Part shown: positions 32,151 to 39,646 of the stretch, one piece after another
Numbering within the stretch: the first letter of the stretch is position 1
Layout: each line of letters opens with the position of its first letter
Virus record (IMG/VR): IMGVR_UViG_3300032323_001295
Coordinates: 1 to 56,825 of that record
Direction: 5' to 3' (one strand)
Length of the DNA stretch: 56,825 bases
Source: a virus
Program-made: the position numbers and the translations under genes
The notes under the pieces: generated by a model
Told to the model about the DNA's origin: nothing
Seen by the model: the letters and a program-made list of their open reading frames with translations, nothing else
Databases searched by the model: none

Positions 32151-33121
32151 TTTGGTATCTTCGAGTCTGCTGAACTAAAACAGCTAGGTGTTGTACATAT
32201 CGTAGGAGATTTAAAAAGTTGAAAACCTTTAGTTAGGGTTCCTAATCTCATGTCGTGGCAACTATAACTTCTTTTAACTTCATCGCTCCGTATAATCACA
32301 CTCTGGAATCCAGAATTACAATGCCAATCTTCAAATTTGTTAAAACCAAAAGCGTTGAATCTTTCTGCTTGATCAAATAGATATTCTTTGCCTTCAGCAT
32401 CATATAGGGCTATTTGATACAGTTCTTCTCCGTTGGCGTGTTGAGGAAATCCTGTCTGCATTTTTTCTATCATATCATCTGTGTAACCTTCTACGATAAA
32501 ACTAGCAGTAGGATCGCTCTGTGGTTTTAGTGTTACATTAATTCCCCGGTCATGCAATCTTTTCATACGTTCATAAAGGTCATAGAACTTTTCCGGAACC
32601 ATAACCTGATTAATAGTTACATAGACTTGCTCATACATCAGTTGTAGGCATTTGTCTCCAAACTCTTGTTCTTTGGCAAACTCATCATGGAAACTGGCTG
32701 TTATGCTCCTACGCTGTAATAGTGAAGTTGCTTCGCACCAACTTTTCCACCACTTGCTACCAGGACTTAAATTCGTTGTCATGTGGACACTTTGGTAGCC
32801 GCTTTCTTTTTCGTCTAGGTGTTTAATCAATTCGATCAAGTCTTTATAGGCCGTAGGCTCACCGCCACTGAAACTCCAATGGAATTCTGTGAATCCATTT
32901 TCGCGAGCCTGTCTTTTGATTTCGTCTACGGTTCTTTTATAAACTTCTAAAGTGTCATAATCTACTTTGTCCGATCTAGCATAAGGCCAGCAGTAGGAAC
33001 ATTTATAATTACAGAAGCGACCAAGTATCCAACTTACAGAAAACAAAGGTCTGTCTAGCATAGTACGTTGTCCAAAGCGTACTATATTTTGAAATGGTAT
33101 TGATTTGAAATCGGTTGTCAT
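32141..33121 (-). CDS. radical SAM protein, twitch-type (copy 3)
   Basis: The protein has 326 residues. CNYKCSYC (Cys37, Cys41, Cys44) and FSGGEPTAYKDL mark the core. The C terminus has WHCNSGFQSVIIRSDEVKRS and CTTPSCF, the second cysteine group seen in its paralogues at 27208 and 28046. It is the first gene of the minus-strand radical SAM operon running to 28046. A weak late-type box (ATTAAATA, minus strand) lies just upstream. Confidence 0.78.
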   Translation of the reverse strand: MTTDFKSIPFQNIVRFGQRTMLDRPLFSVSWILGRFCNYKCSYCWPYARSDKVDYDTLEVYKRTVDEIKRQARENGFTEFHWSFSGGEPTAYKDLIELIKHLDEKESGYQSVHMTTNLSPGSKWWKSWCEATSLLQRRSITASFHDEFAKEQEFGDKCLQLMYEQVYVTINQVMVPEKFYDLYERMKRLHDRGINVTLKPQSDPTASFIVEGYTDDMIEKMQTGFPQHANGEELYQIALYDAEGKEYLFDQAERFNAFGFNKFEDWHCNSGFQSVIIRSDEVKRSYSCHDMRLGTLTKGFQLFKSPTICTTPSCFSSADSKIPKCK

Positions 33122-33149
33122 AATGTGCTAATATTTAATCATAAAAATG

Positions 33150-33178
33150 TTGACGTCGGTTAAACTAGGTTATATAAT
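33150..33178 (+). promoter_or_regulatory. sigma70-type promoter for tRNA-like RNA
   Basis: TTGACG and TATAAT with a 17-bp spacer end seven bases before the first acceptor-stem base of the tRNA-like element, so the RNA could start with a mature 5' end. Confidence 0.7.
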
Positions 33179-33184
33179 AACAAT

Positions 33185-33296
33185 GTGGTCGTGAGTGGAA
33201 TATGGGAGACCTCCGGTCCGTTGAGAAACGCACTTGGGTTATGGGGCGCCGACTTAGTCACAGCCTTTGTAGGTTCGAATCCTACCGACCACACCA
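33185..33296 (+). tRNA. atypical tRNA-like RNA (112 nt), anticodon unclear
   Basis: The acceptor stem GTGGTCG/CGACCAC is perfect, the T arm GTAGG-TTCGAAT-CCTAC is perfect, and CCA is encoded. The 70 bases between do not fold as a normal tRNA. I could find no 5-bp anticodon stem with a seven-base loop. Instead there is a GAGA-tetraloop hairpin (CGTT/AACG) inside an AGTG/CACT helix that may be an enlarged D arm. It could be a tRNA with an insertion, a decayed tRNA, or a tRNA mimic. A consensus promoter is placed at its 5' end. Confidence 0.55.
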
Positions 33297-33340
33297 TTTA
33301 CCTTTATAAGTAAATGACGCATAACTAAAAGGAAAAAATT

Positions 33341-33535
33341 ATGTCAAACACAGTAGAACAATTAAAAGCCGCAATGGATTCATTTCTTGCAGAAGATTCT
33401 AAATTTACCGCAGGCAATGGAGCAGCAGGAACTCGTGCTCGTAAAGCCCTTCAAGAAATGGCCAAGCTAGTCAAAGCCCGTCGTACTGAAATCACAGAGG
33501 AAAAGAACGCTCGTAAAGAAGCTAAGGCTGCTTAA
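33341..33535 (+). CDS. histone H1/Hc1-like small basic protein
   Basis: The protein has 64 residues. The pattern GNGAAGTRARKALQEMAKLV is that of the chlamydial Hc1-like proteins found in many bacteria and T4-like phages. It is helical, with a lysine- and alanine-rich C terminus, and probably binds DNA or nucleoprotein. An AAAGGAAAA ribosome site precedes the ATG. It starts the rightward block that follows the accessory island, with the next gene two bases after its stop. Confidence 0.78.
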   Translation: MSNTVEQLKAAMDSFLAEDSKFTAGNGAAGTRARKALQEMAKLVKARRTEITEEKNARKEAKAA

Positions 33536-33537
33536 AA

Positions 33538-34002
33538 ATGGACAGCAAAGATCTACCGTCATTTACGTTAGATGACATAACAATAGATCTAGGGGATTCT
33601 GGTGCTGCCGGGACTTATAATATAACAGGTGCCGGCGGCAACGATACCATTACTTTAGATCCTATTTGGTCAACTATGGGCAGTACAATAACTATACCAT
33701 CAACAACATTATCGACTGGTTCAGGTGGTTCAGGAATTAACTATACAACTTCTTATAATTGGGCACCCTCGCCGGCCACTGTCAACATTACCAGCGATGG
33801 TATTGACATGGCTGCTGGTACTGATATCAAAGTAGATGGTAAGAGTCTCAAAGAGTTCATGTCAAAGATGGAACAGAGATTGTCTATACTAGTTCCAGAT
33901 CCTGCTAAACTAGAAAAATTCGAAGCTCTTAAAAAGGCCTACGAACATTATAAAACTATGGAAAGCCTTTGTTTTGACGAACCCAAGGAAGAAGATAAGT
34001 GA
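33538..34002 (+). CDS. phage hypothetical protein, glycine/threonine-rich
   Basis: The protein has 154 residues. The N-terminal 95 residues are low-complexity (G, S, T, N, I) and probably beta-structured, as in small virion or decoration proteins. The C-terminal 55 residues are helical (LVPDPAKLEKFEALKKAYEH) and end with acidic EEDK. No enzyme motif is visible. Its stop overlaps the GTG start of the FkbM gene by four bases. Confidence 0.6.
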   Translation: MDSKDLPSFTLDDITIDLGDSGAAGTYNITGAGGNDTITLDPIWSTMGSTITIPSTTLSTGSGGSGINYTTSYNWAPSPATVNITSDGIDMAAGTDIKVDGKSLKEFMSKMEQRLSILVPDPAKLEKFEALKKAYEHYKTMESLCFDEPKEEDK

Positions 34003-34661
34003 CCACACGATTATACAATATCCTTAACAGAATGATCGACAACGGATTGGTTATTGATACAGTCTATGACATCGGCGCCTGTATCGGTTCTTGGAGTTCT
34101 GACATAAAGAAAAATTGTCTAACCGACTCGACATTTTTTCTGTTCGAACCTAATGAAAAATATATTCCCATACTTTCTCAGTCTGGGTTTTATTTCTTTA
34201 CTTCTCTATTAAGCAGTCCAGGGAAAGGTGTGGTAAAGTTTTATAATGGTACTAATACTGGAGATAGCTATTATAAAGAAACTACTAAATGGTATGACGA
34301 CCAAGAATCTATAGATGTACAATCGCATACACTTGATCAAGTTATCGAAGCTCACAAATTGCCGATTCCTGATTTCATTAAAATAGATACGCAGGGTTCC
34401 GAATTAGATATTCTTTTAGGTGCAGAATCTACTATTGATAAAGTCAGTGTTATACATATCGAATGTCCTATTATCGAATATAACACAGGAGCTCCTAACA
34501 TACAGAATTATTTAGATTATTTCAAATCTAAAAATTTCATTCCTGTAGAAGTGACCGAAATACACATCGGAGAAGATACACTTTTACAAATTGATATTTT
34601 ATTTGTTAGAAGAGATATCAAAGAAAAATACCTACAACCAAATGATTTTATAAGAGTATAA
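33999..34661 (+). CDS. FkbM-family SAM-dependent methyltransferase
   Basis: The protein has 220 residues. YDIGACIGSWS is SAM motif I; DFIKIDTQGSELDILLGAES is the signature FkbM block. FkbM enzymes O-methylate sugars, lipids and polyketides. Starts with GTG overlapping the previous stop (GTGA). In this phage, with KdsA and two glycosyltransferase-like genes nearby, methylation of a surface or virion glycan is a reasonable inference. The family call is firm. Confidence 0.85.
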   Translation: MTTRLYNILNRMIDNGLVIDTVYDIGACIGSWSSDIKKNCLTDSTFFLFEPNEKYIPILSQSGFYFFTSLLSSPGKGVVKFYNGTNTGDSYYKETTKWYDDQESIDVQSHTLDQVIEAHKLPIPDFIKIDTQGSELDILLGAESTIDKVSVIHIECPIIEYNTGAPNIQNYLDYFKSKNFIPVEVTEIHIGEDTLLQIDILFVRRDIKEKYLQPNDFIRV

Positions 34662-34664
34662 TTA

Positions 34665-35336
34665 ATGAATGTTAAACTGGTATCCTATTCACAACCAACA
34701 GCAGAATTTGCAGACATGGGCATCGCAGATGCGCAGGAACTCATTGCGTATTGCGCCCGTGTCAGCAATCCATCGAACCAATTCAATACAGAGACATCAG
34801 AGAAGCTTATACGATATCTTGTTAAACACGCACACTGGAGTCCCTTGGAAATGGTTTCAGCCTGTGTTGAAATCTCAACCACTAGAGATATCGCAAGACA
34901 GATACTCAGACATAGAAGTTTTAGTTTCCAAGAGTTCAGTCAACGATATGCTGACCCTACTAAAGACCTCTCGTTCATACTGCGAGAAGCACGACTTCAA
35001 GACCCAAAGAACAGACAGAACAGTGTCGAAACAGATGACGAACGCCTACAGAGAGATTGGGAACATCATCAACAGCAGGTCATCGACTATGCCCGAAGTG
35101 CCTACGAATGGGCTATCGCTAAAGGCATAGCCAAAGAACAGGCTCGTGCAGTTCTTCCAGAAGGCCTGATCGAAAGTAAACTTTATATGAACGGCACACT
35201 GCGTTCATGGGTACACTTTATCGAACTGCGTTCAGCCAATGGTACACAGAAAGAACATCAACTCGTAGCACTAGCCTGCGCCAAAGCGATCGCAGCGATC
35301 TTTCCAATGACCGAAAGTCTTGTAAACAATGGATGA
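34665..35336 (+). CDS. thyX: FAD-dependent thymidylate synthase
   Basis: The protein has 223 residues. RHR at 82-84 with Ser92 and Arg94 makes the ThyX motif RHRx7SxR in RHRSFSFQEFSQRY. The enzyme makes dTMP from dUMP with methylene-tetrahydrofolate and FADH2. It supplies thymidine nucleotides for phage DNA synthesis. The start codon was chosen by the conserved N terminus. The next gene starts inside its end (eight bases). The family is well known in phages. Confidence 0.95.
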   Translation: MNVKLVSYSQPTAEFADMGIADAQELIAYCARVSNPSNQFNTETSEKLIRYLVKHAHWSPLEMVSACVEISTTRDIARQILRHRSFSFQEFSQRYADPTKDLSFILREARLQDPKNRQNSVETDDERLQRDWEHHQQQVIDYARSAYEWAIAKGIAKEQARAVLPEGLIESKLYMNGTLRSWVHFIELRSANGTQKEHQLVALACAKAIAAIFPMTESLVNNG

Positions 35337-35712
35337 AGAAGTTAAACAATTTTGTGAAAACTACGAGGTTCGTGTCTTGAACGATACTAAGCGCAGGGCA
35401 CGGTACCATCCTCCTAAGTTCTTTACAGATCCTGAACGTGCTGATATCATCCGTAATGATATCGTAGAGTTCGAACACGAGAAAGTGATCACTATGGAAA
35501 TTCCAGAAGGTCGGCTTCGTGCATTAATAGAAATGGAACGCAGATTCTATAAATGGCAACGACACAGTAAATCAGAAGTTGATATGTTTGAAACTCTGAT
35601 GAACAAAGAACGTGAAGAAGCATTCTATCGAAACTCTAATCCTGCTGTGAAAAAAGCATACGAACAATATTCAATTATGCTAAACTTAGCAGGTTACCAG
35701 AGGAAATTTTAA
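35329..35712 (+). CDS. hypothetical protein, charged helical (127 aa)
   Basis: A highly charged, helix-rich protein with no cysteine-metal motif. A possible core lies at MEIPEGRLRALIEMERRFYK (about 61-80). Translational coupling to thyX suggests co-expression rather than shared function. Not recognised as an enzyme; similar small genes are common in T4-like phage early regions. Confidence 0.6.
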   Translation: MDEEVKQFCENYEVRVLNDTKRRARYHPPKFFTDPERADIIRNDIVEFEHEKVITMEIPEGRLRALIEMERRFYKWQRHSKSEVDMFETLMNKEREEAFYRNSNPAVKKAYEQYSIMLNLAGYQRKF

Positions 35713-35714
35713 AA

Positions 35715-36068
35715 ATGAATGAAATACAAATACTATCGGCATGTCTAGCATTTTTAGTCTTGTGTGGTATAACTTATCATCACACTGGCTGGAAGAATAT
35801 TAAAAATTGCTATGCTATGTGGTTTACAAAGGAATACTGGACTAACTATAACATAGTAGAATTTGCCAGTTGGGCGGCAAAAGCCATTATCATTATTCCC
35901 GGGCTGATTTTTGGCATACAAATTTGGTGGTTGTTTTTTTTAACACTTTTTACTAGTCTTACATTAATATGGGCTAGCAATAAAAAACTTCTACCAACTT
36001 TAGTAGGATTTAATACCATTTGGGTTTGGATCAGTTGTATGGTGCTAGCACAACATCTTGTAAAATAG
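35715..36068 (+). CDS. membrane protein with three or four transmembrane segments
   Basis: The protein has 117 residues. Hydrophobic segments lie at about 5-22, 54-71, 72-88 and 93-112, interrupted by an amphipathic YAMWFTKEYW stretch. No signal cleavage site or known motif is visible. It follows the charged gene by two bases. A consensus promoter lies shortly after its stop. Inner-membrane location is predicted; function is unknown. Confidence 0.6.
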   Translation: MNEIQILSACLAFLVLCGITYHHTGWKNIKNCYAMWFTKEYWTNYNIVEFASWAAKAIIIIPGLIFGIQIWWLFFLTLFTSLTLIWASNKKLLPTLVGFNTIWVWISCMVLAQHLVK

Positions 36069-36090
36069 AATAGATCAAAAAAGAATCTTA

Positions 36091-36119
36091 TTGACGAGTT
36101 TTTTAAAAGATCATATAAT
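36091..36119 (+). promoter_or_regulatory. sigma70-type promoter
   Basis: TTGACG and TATAAT with a 17-bp spacer. The leader from about 36126 to the ATG at 36147 is short and contains an AGAAAGAA-like ribosome site. Confidence 0.72.
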
Positions 36120-36146
36120 TAAGTTGTTCGACAGAAAGAAACACAT

Positions 36147-36977
36147 ATGAGAAATTATTGGACTTGCTCAAAATTCGCAGATTGGATTCGTGGCACTACT
36201 AAGATAAAGTGTGGCACCGGCAAAGAATGGTCGGAGTGGGAAAAGGCCGCTAAAGCTAAGTATCCAATCCGTTGGTGGATCGCTGAGGAAGGCTTGGACA
36301 AAATTCAAGATGTTTGGTGTTATATTCCAGAAAGGATAAACGATGCAAGGTATTATATCAATAATCGATTCGTTACTCGAACCCACTCACTCACTGCTCA
36401 CCCTCGTGATATTGCCCCTGGTGATTGGTGCGATGTTGGCAATCGTTTTCTCCCATGTCTTTTTAACGAACTTGTGGATTTTGTTGAAATAGAACAGGCA
36501 TGGCATCACGTTCTTTGGGACGAAGAAGCACGTAAGCGTTACGAAACTCCATGGTGGCGCAGTGGCTGGCTACGTTGGAGAACCTGGCGTTGCCCAGATG
36601 CCGGTATTGAACATTTAATTTGGGCCAGCGGACTTAAAGTAGACGAGGGCATGGGTGTAACTAAAGATTCAGAAAGTTACGGAAAACTCACTGGCCAAGC
36701 AGAAGCTGCCAAAGAAATTCTCGAACTTTATCGTTGGTGGAAAGAAATTTATCCAAAACGTCCAGATCCACACGATGCCAGCGGTTGGACTGCTTACTGC
36801 GAAATGCGTAGAGCCAAAGGTTATCATCTTTTGGATATGGAAGATAAGACTCCGGAAGAAGCAGAAATGTGCCGGACCGCTCTTGATAAGAGCCATGATT
36901 TAGAAGCACAGTACGAAAAAGAAGATGAAGAGATGATGATTCGTCTCATCAAGATTCGCCAATCACTTTGGACATAA
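36147..36977 (+). CDS. tryptophan-rich phage hypothetical protein (276 aa)
   Basis: The family is not recognised functionally. The protein is very rich in Trp and Arg (WWRSGWLRWRTWRC), with helical C-terminal part (AEAAKEILELYRWWKEIYPK). No nucleotide-binding or metal motif is complete. It begins a run of six rightward small genes driven by the promoter just upstream. The set has the character of T4-like early genes. Single-domain soluble protein is likely. Confidence 0.6.
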   Translation: MRNYWTCSKFADWIRGTTKIKCGTGKEWSEWEKAAKAKYPIRWWIAEEGLDKIQDVWCYIPERINDARYYINNRFVTRTHSLTAHPRDIAPGDWCDVGNRFLPCLFNELVDFVEIEQAWHHVLWDEEARKRYETPWWRSGWLRWRTWRCPDAGIEHLIWASGLKVDEGMGVTKDSESYGKLTGQAEAAKEILELYRWWKEIYPKRPDPHDASGWTAYCEMRRAKGYHLLDMEDKTPEEAEMCRTALDKSHDLEAQYEKEDEEMMIRLIKIRQSLWT

Positions 36978-36978
36978 C

Positions 36979-37182
36979 ATGACATTTAATGAAACAGATG
37001 ATCTATATAAAAAATATATGGCTTTCAACGGCATCATGCTCGAAGACCATAAGCCCTTAGAAATAGCAGCCGTTATGGTTATACAGGGTCTAACTTTTTA
37101 TAGATCATTTTTAGATGAAGAAGACTATCAAAAAATGGTCAAAAGCATTTACCAAAACAAAGACGACGTTAAAACTTTTTAA
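36979..37182 (+). CDS. small hypothetical protein (67 aa)
   Basis: A small acidic helical protein. The ATG begins one base after the preceding stop region, so it is coupled. The central AAVMVIQGLTFYRSF is hydrophobic and may pack as a helix but is too short and polar at its ends for a clear membrane segment. Not recognised. Confidence 0.55.
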   Translation: MTFNETDDLYKKYMAFNGIMLEDHKPLEIAAVMVIQGLTFYRSFLDEEDYQKMVKSIYQNKDDVKTF

Positions 37183-37184
37183 TC

Positions 37185-37598
37185 ATGAAGAAACAAGAAC
37201 CAGCAGAAGGTATCATGAAGACCAGCGACTTTGGTGATTCAAAGTTTTATAAGGTTGTCTGTGGCTGCGGCCAAGACGACCACAGCATTGACTTTGAAGT
37301 TGAAGCTGCTGAAACTGGTGTTAATGTCAATACCTTTGTCACTGTTAAAACTGACTATTGGTCAGAATCTATCAAGAAGCGTTATGATATCGATAATCCC
37401 TATCTACAAGAATTAGATTGGGCCTTAAAAGATATCTGGAATGGTTTGATTATACGATTAAAACTTACTTGGACAGTATGGACCAAGGGTTACGTCAAAA
37501 CCGAATCCATTATAGCCATGACTGAACAGCAGGCTCTCAACTACGCAGAAACTCTCAAATCCGCAATCCAAGATGTCAAAGATTTCAAAAAGCCCTGA
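37185..37598 (+). CDS. phage hypothetical protein with N-terminal CGCG motif
   Basis: The protein has 137 residues. VVCGCGQDDHSIDFEVEA near the N terminus has a Cys-Gly-Cys pair followed by His, which may bind metal. The middle holds LTWTVWTKGYVKTES, suggesting beta structure, and the C-terminal 25 residues are helical. A shorter start at residue 11 (MKTSDF) is possible. It overlaps the next gene by 26 bases. Not recognised as an enzyme. Confidence 0.55.
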   Translation: MKKQEPAEGIMKTSDFGDSKFYKVVCGCGQDDHSIDFEVEAAETGVNVNTFVTVKTDYWSESIKKRYDIDNPYLQELDWALKDIWNGLIIRLKLTWTVWTKGYVKTESIIAMTEQQALNYAETLKSAIQDVKDFKKP

Positions 37599-38187
37599 CC
37601 GACACTCTTTCCAAAAGGAAGGTTATGTCAAGCGCCAGGCCGAAAAAGGCGAACCCGTCAACGATGATTATCTCGACTGGTTTGAAAAGATCATCGAAGA
37701 TCACAAAACTAAGTTTAATGATCCTGCGAGTCGTGTAAACAATATGGAATACGATCTCTTAACCACTGATTGGATTTTGGAGAAAGTTCGAGCCAGAGAT
37801 GACTATGCCCAAAATCTGTATGCGGCAATCTGCAACAACGAGTTTATCCCTCTTGATGTTGTTCCTATCCTTAGACAGGATCCAGAAAAAGACTATTGGG
37901 GTGCCTCTTGGCGCAGTGCTGGAGGCATAATCGCAGATATGCAACAAAAGGGTGATTACATCGATTGGTACTGTTCGGGTATTCGTGATATTGGTATCTA
38001 TGCACCTGCAGAAGAAAACGAAGAACTTACTGAAGAACAAGCAGCTCGGAAGGCAATAGTAGACAAATACGTGCCGGAAGGTATGATAACCGACGAGATC
38101 CGGAATGATCTCCAACGTCTTGGCTGGGCAATAGCGCCTGGCGGAGATTGGGAAAATTTTAACACCAAAGGAGAAAAGGTAAAATAA
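37573..38187 (+). CDS. phage hypothetical protein (204 aa)
   Basis: The protein is mostly helical at its N terminus (DWFEKIIEDHKTKFND), then has WGASWRSAGGIIADM at about 110-124 and a charged C-terminal half (EENEELTEEQAARKAIVDKY). The GGD-E end looks like a short beta hairpin. No catalytic motif is visible. The start lies inside the previous gene, giving translational coupling in the same small-gene operon. Confidence 0.55.
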   Translation: MSKISKSPDRHSFQKEGYVKRQAEKGEPVNDDYLDWFEKIIEDHKTKFNDPASRVNNMEYDLLTTDWILEKVRARDDYAQNLYAAICNNEFIPLDVVPILRQDPEKDYWGASWRSAGGIIADMQQKGDYIDWYCSGIRDIGIYAPAEENEELTEEQAARKAIVDKYVPEGMITDEIRNDLQRLGWAIAPGGDWENFNTKGEKVK

Positions 38188-38188
38188 A

Positions 38189-38380
38189 ATGACCTGGGAA
38201 CTGTACGAGGTCTGGACCGAGGACGATATCGGCCATCAAGAGTTAGTAGATACTACTAAAAGTTTAAAAGAAGCTAGGGTACTTGCCCAAAAAAGTCTGG
38301 AAGATTATCCAGTCGCTGTCATATACAAAGAAACAGAAGACGGCGATACCGAAGAAGTTGAGCGGTTGACATTTGGTTGA
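38189..38380 (+). CDS. small acidic hypothetical protein (63 aa)
   Basis: A short protein with two strands and a helix: LYEVWTEDDIGHQEL, then KEARVLAQKSLEDY, then VAVIYKETEDGDTEEVERL. The compact beta-alpha-beta layout is typical of small phage regulators, but no family is recognised. The promoter of the next gene overlaps its last codons. Confidence 0.55.
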   Translation: MTWELYEVWTEDDIGHQELVDTTKSLKEARVLAQKSLEDYPVAVIYKETEDGDTEEVERLTFG

Positions 38381-38394
38381 AACCGTGCTATAAT
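38366..38394 (+). promoter_or_regulatory. sigma70-type promoter
   Basis: Perfect TTGACA and TATAAT with a 17-bp spacer, overlapping the end of the preceding gene. The predicted start, about 38401, leaves a leader with TAGGAG before the ATG at 38427. Confidence 0.8.
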
Positions 38395-38426
38395 AGTTGT
38401 ATTGTTAAATGATAGGAGCATTGAAA

Positions 38427-39614
38427 ATGGCAAAGGTTGCTACCAAAACTCGCGTTACTAAAAAGCAAGTTATCGAGCATCGTACTAAGGTACAAAAAGA
38501 TCTAAGCCCAAAATGGGATGGTCACGAAACTATGTCCGCTGACGAGTTTAGCCGACACTTCCGCCGTTCTATGGACTACTATCGTTTAGAATTCAGCGGC
38601 AAAGATCTTAAGCCCAAAGTTATCAATTGGATGAGTGCTAACGGCTATACTAAAGATCAGATCAAAGCATTTAAAGATACCAAAGATAATCGCAGCAATT
38701 TGACCATGGGTGCTATCGCTGCCAACCTGCTTCGTGGTATGCCTCCTATTCGAGCAGACTTCAACGAAGGTCGTAATACTGCTCAATGGCTTGGCTCTGC
38801 CATTACTAAAGTTATCGAAGAAGGCAAAAACGACGAGCGAGAAGAAGAAGGTGTCGAAGTTAAGCCAGCAGTTCCTCAAATCAGCATCCAAGAACGTGTG
38901 CGTGAAGCTACGTTTACAATGACTGAAGAGATTGAAGATGCTCTAGAATTGTTTGCCGCTGACCCAGAAGGATTTGATCCTAAGGCATTTAAACTGCTGA
39001 ATCTTTTGCGAGGCAAACAGGTCAAGGCAGCACATGCTCGAATCATTAAAGATTTTTATCAGCGTCAGCATGATGAATATATTGAGCTTCAAGAAGGCAA
39101 ATGCGAACAGCTCAAAGAAGCCTACAGTCATTTGAGCAAAGCACAGGTTAAGAAAATCGTTGTATTCTATCACGAAATTCTCAGTGCCTGCGATATGCTG
39201 ATGCAAGAAGCTAAGGTTAATCGCAAGCCACGTGCTAAAAAGTCTAAGCCCGCAGAAAAGATTGTAGAAAAACTCAAATATTTGAAGCAAGACGAAAAAC
39301 TCAAACTTGTTTCTATCAACCCTACGGACATTATCAAGGCTAAAGAGCTTTGGGTATTCAACGTTAAAACTCGTAAGTTGGGCAAATACGTGACCACAGA
39401 GTTCGGCGAATTGAATGTTAAGGGCACTACAATCACAGGCTTTGACGAGTTTAAGAGCGTTGCTAAGACTCTGCGTAAGCCCGAAGAGCAGCTCAAAGAA
39501 TTTAAGGCTGCGGGCAAAGTAGCTCTGCGCAAGTTCCTCGAGGACATTAAAGCAGTAGATATTAAGCTCAACGGACGTATCAACGAAGATACTATTTTGT
39601 TGAAAGTATCATGA
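38427..39614 (+). CDS. phage hypothetical protein (395 aa), helical, basic
   Basis: The ATG was chosen because the TAGGAG ribosome site lies between it and an earlier ATG at 38409, which is almost at the predicted transcription start. The protein is rich in Lys and Glu and mostly helical: a region with LKPKVINWMSANGYTKDQIK (about 45-64) could bind nucleic acid, and the C-terminal third has LKLVSINPTDIIKAKELWVF, a more folded beta-rich domain. No enzyme motif. A strong promoter suggests high early expression. Confidence 0.6.
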   Translation: MAKVATKTRVTKKQVIEHRTKVQKDLSPKWDGHETMSADEFSRHFRRSMDYYRLEFSGKDLKPKVINWMSANGYTKDQIKAFKDTKDNRSNLTMGAIAANLLRGMPPIRADFNEGRNTAQWLGSAITKVIEEGKNDEREEEGVEVKPAVPQISIQERVREATFTMTEEIEDALELFAADPEGFDPKAFKLLNLLRGKQVKAAHARIIKDFYQRQHDEYIELQEGKCEQLKEAYSHLSKAQVKKIVVFYHEILSACDMLMQEAKVNRKPRAKKSKPAEKIVEKLKYLKQDEKLKLVSINPTDIIKAKELWVFNVKTRKLGKYVTTEFGELNVKGTTITGFDEFKSVAKTLRKPEEQLKEFKAAGKVALRKFLEDIKAVDIKLNGRINEDTILLKVS

Positions 39615-39633
39615 TGTAGTTTGGTAGCAGTTT

Positions 39634-39641
39634 GATAAATA
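39634..39641 (+). promoter_or_regulatory. T4-late-like promoter box
   Basis: GATAAATA lies only six bases before the ATG of a virion-type gene; the message would be nearly leaderless if this box is used. Confidence 0.45.
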
Positions 39642-39646
39642 TCGTT

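Noticed and set aside
7491-33121. A RiPP precursor peptide gene for the SPASM-type radical SAM enzymes
   Set aside because: Almost every base between the enzymes is coding or overlapping; no short Cys-, Gly- or Ser-rich gene with a ribosome site was found. It could lie outside the window.
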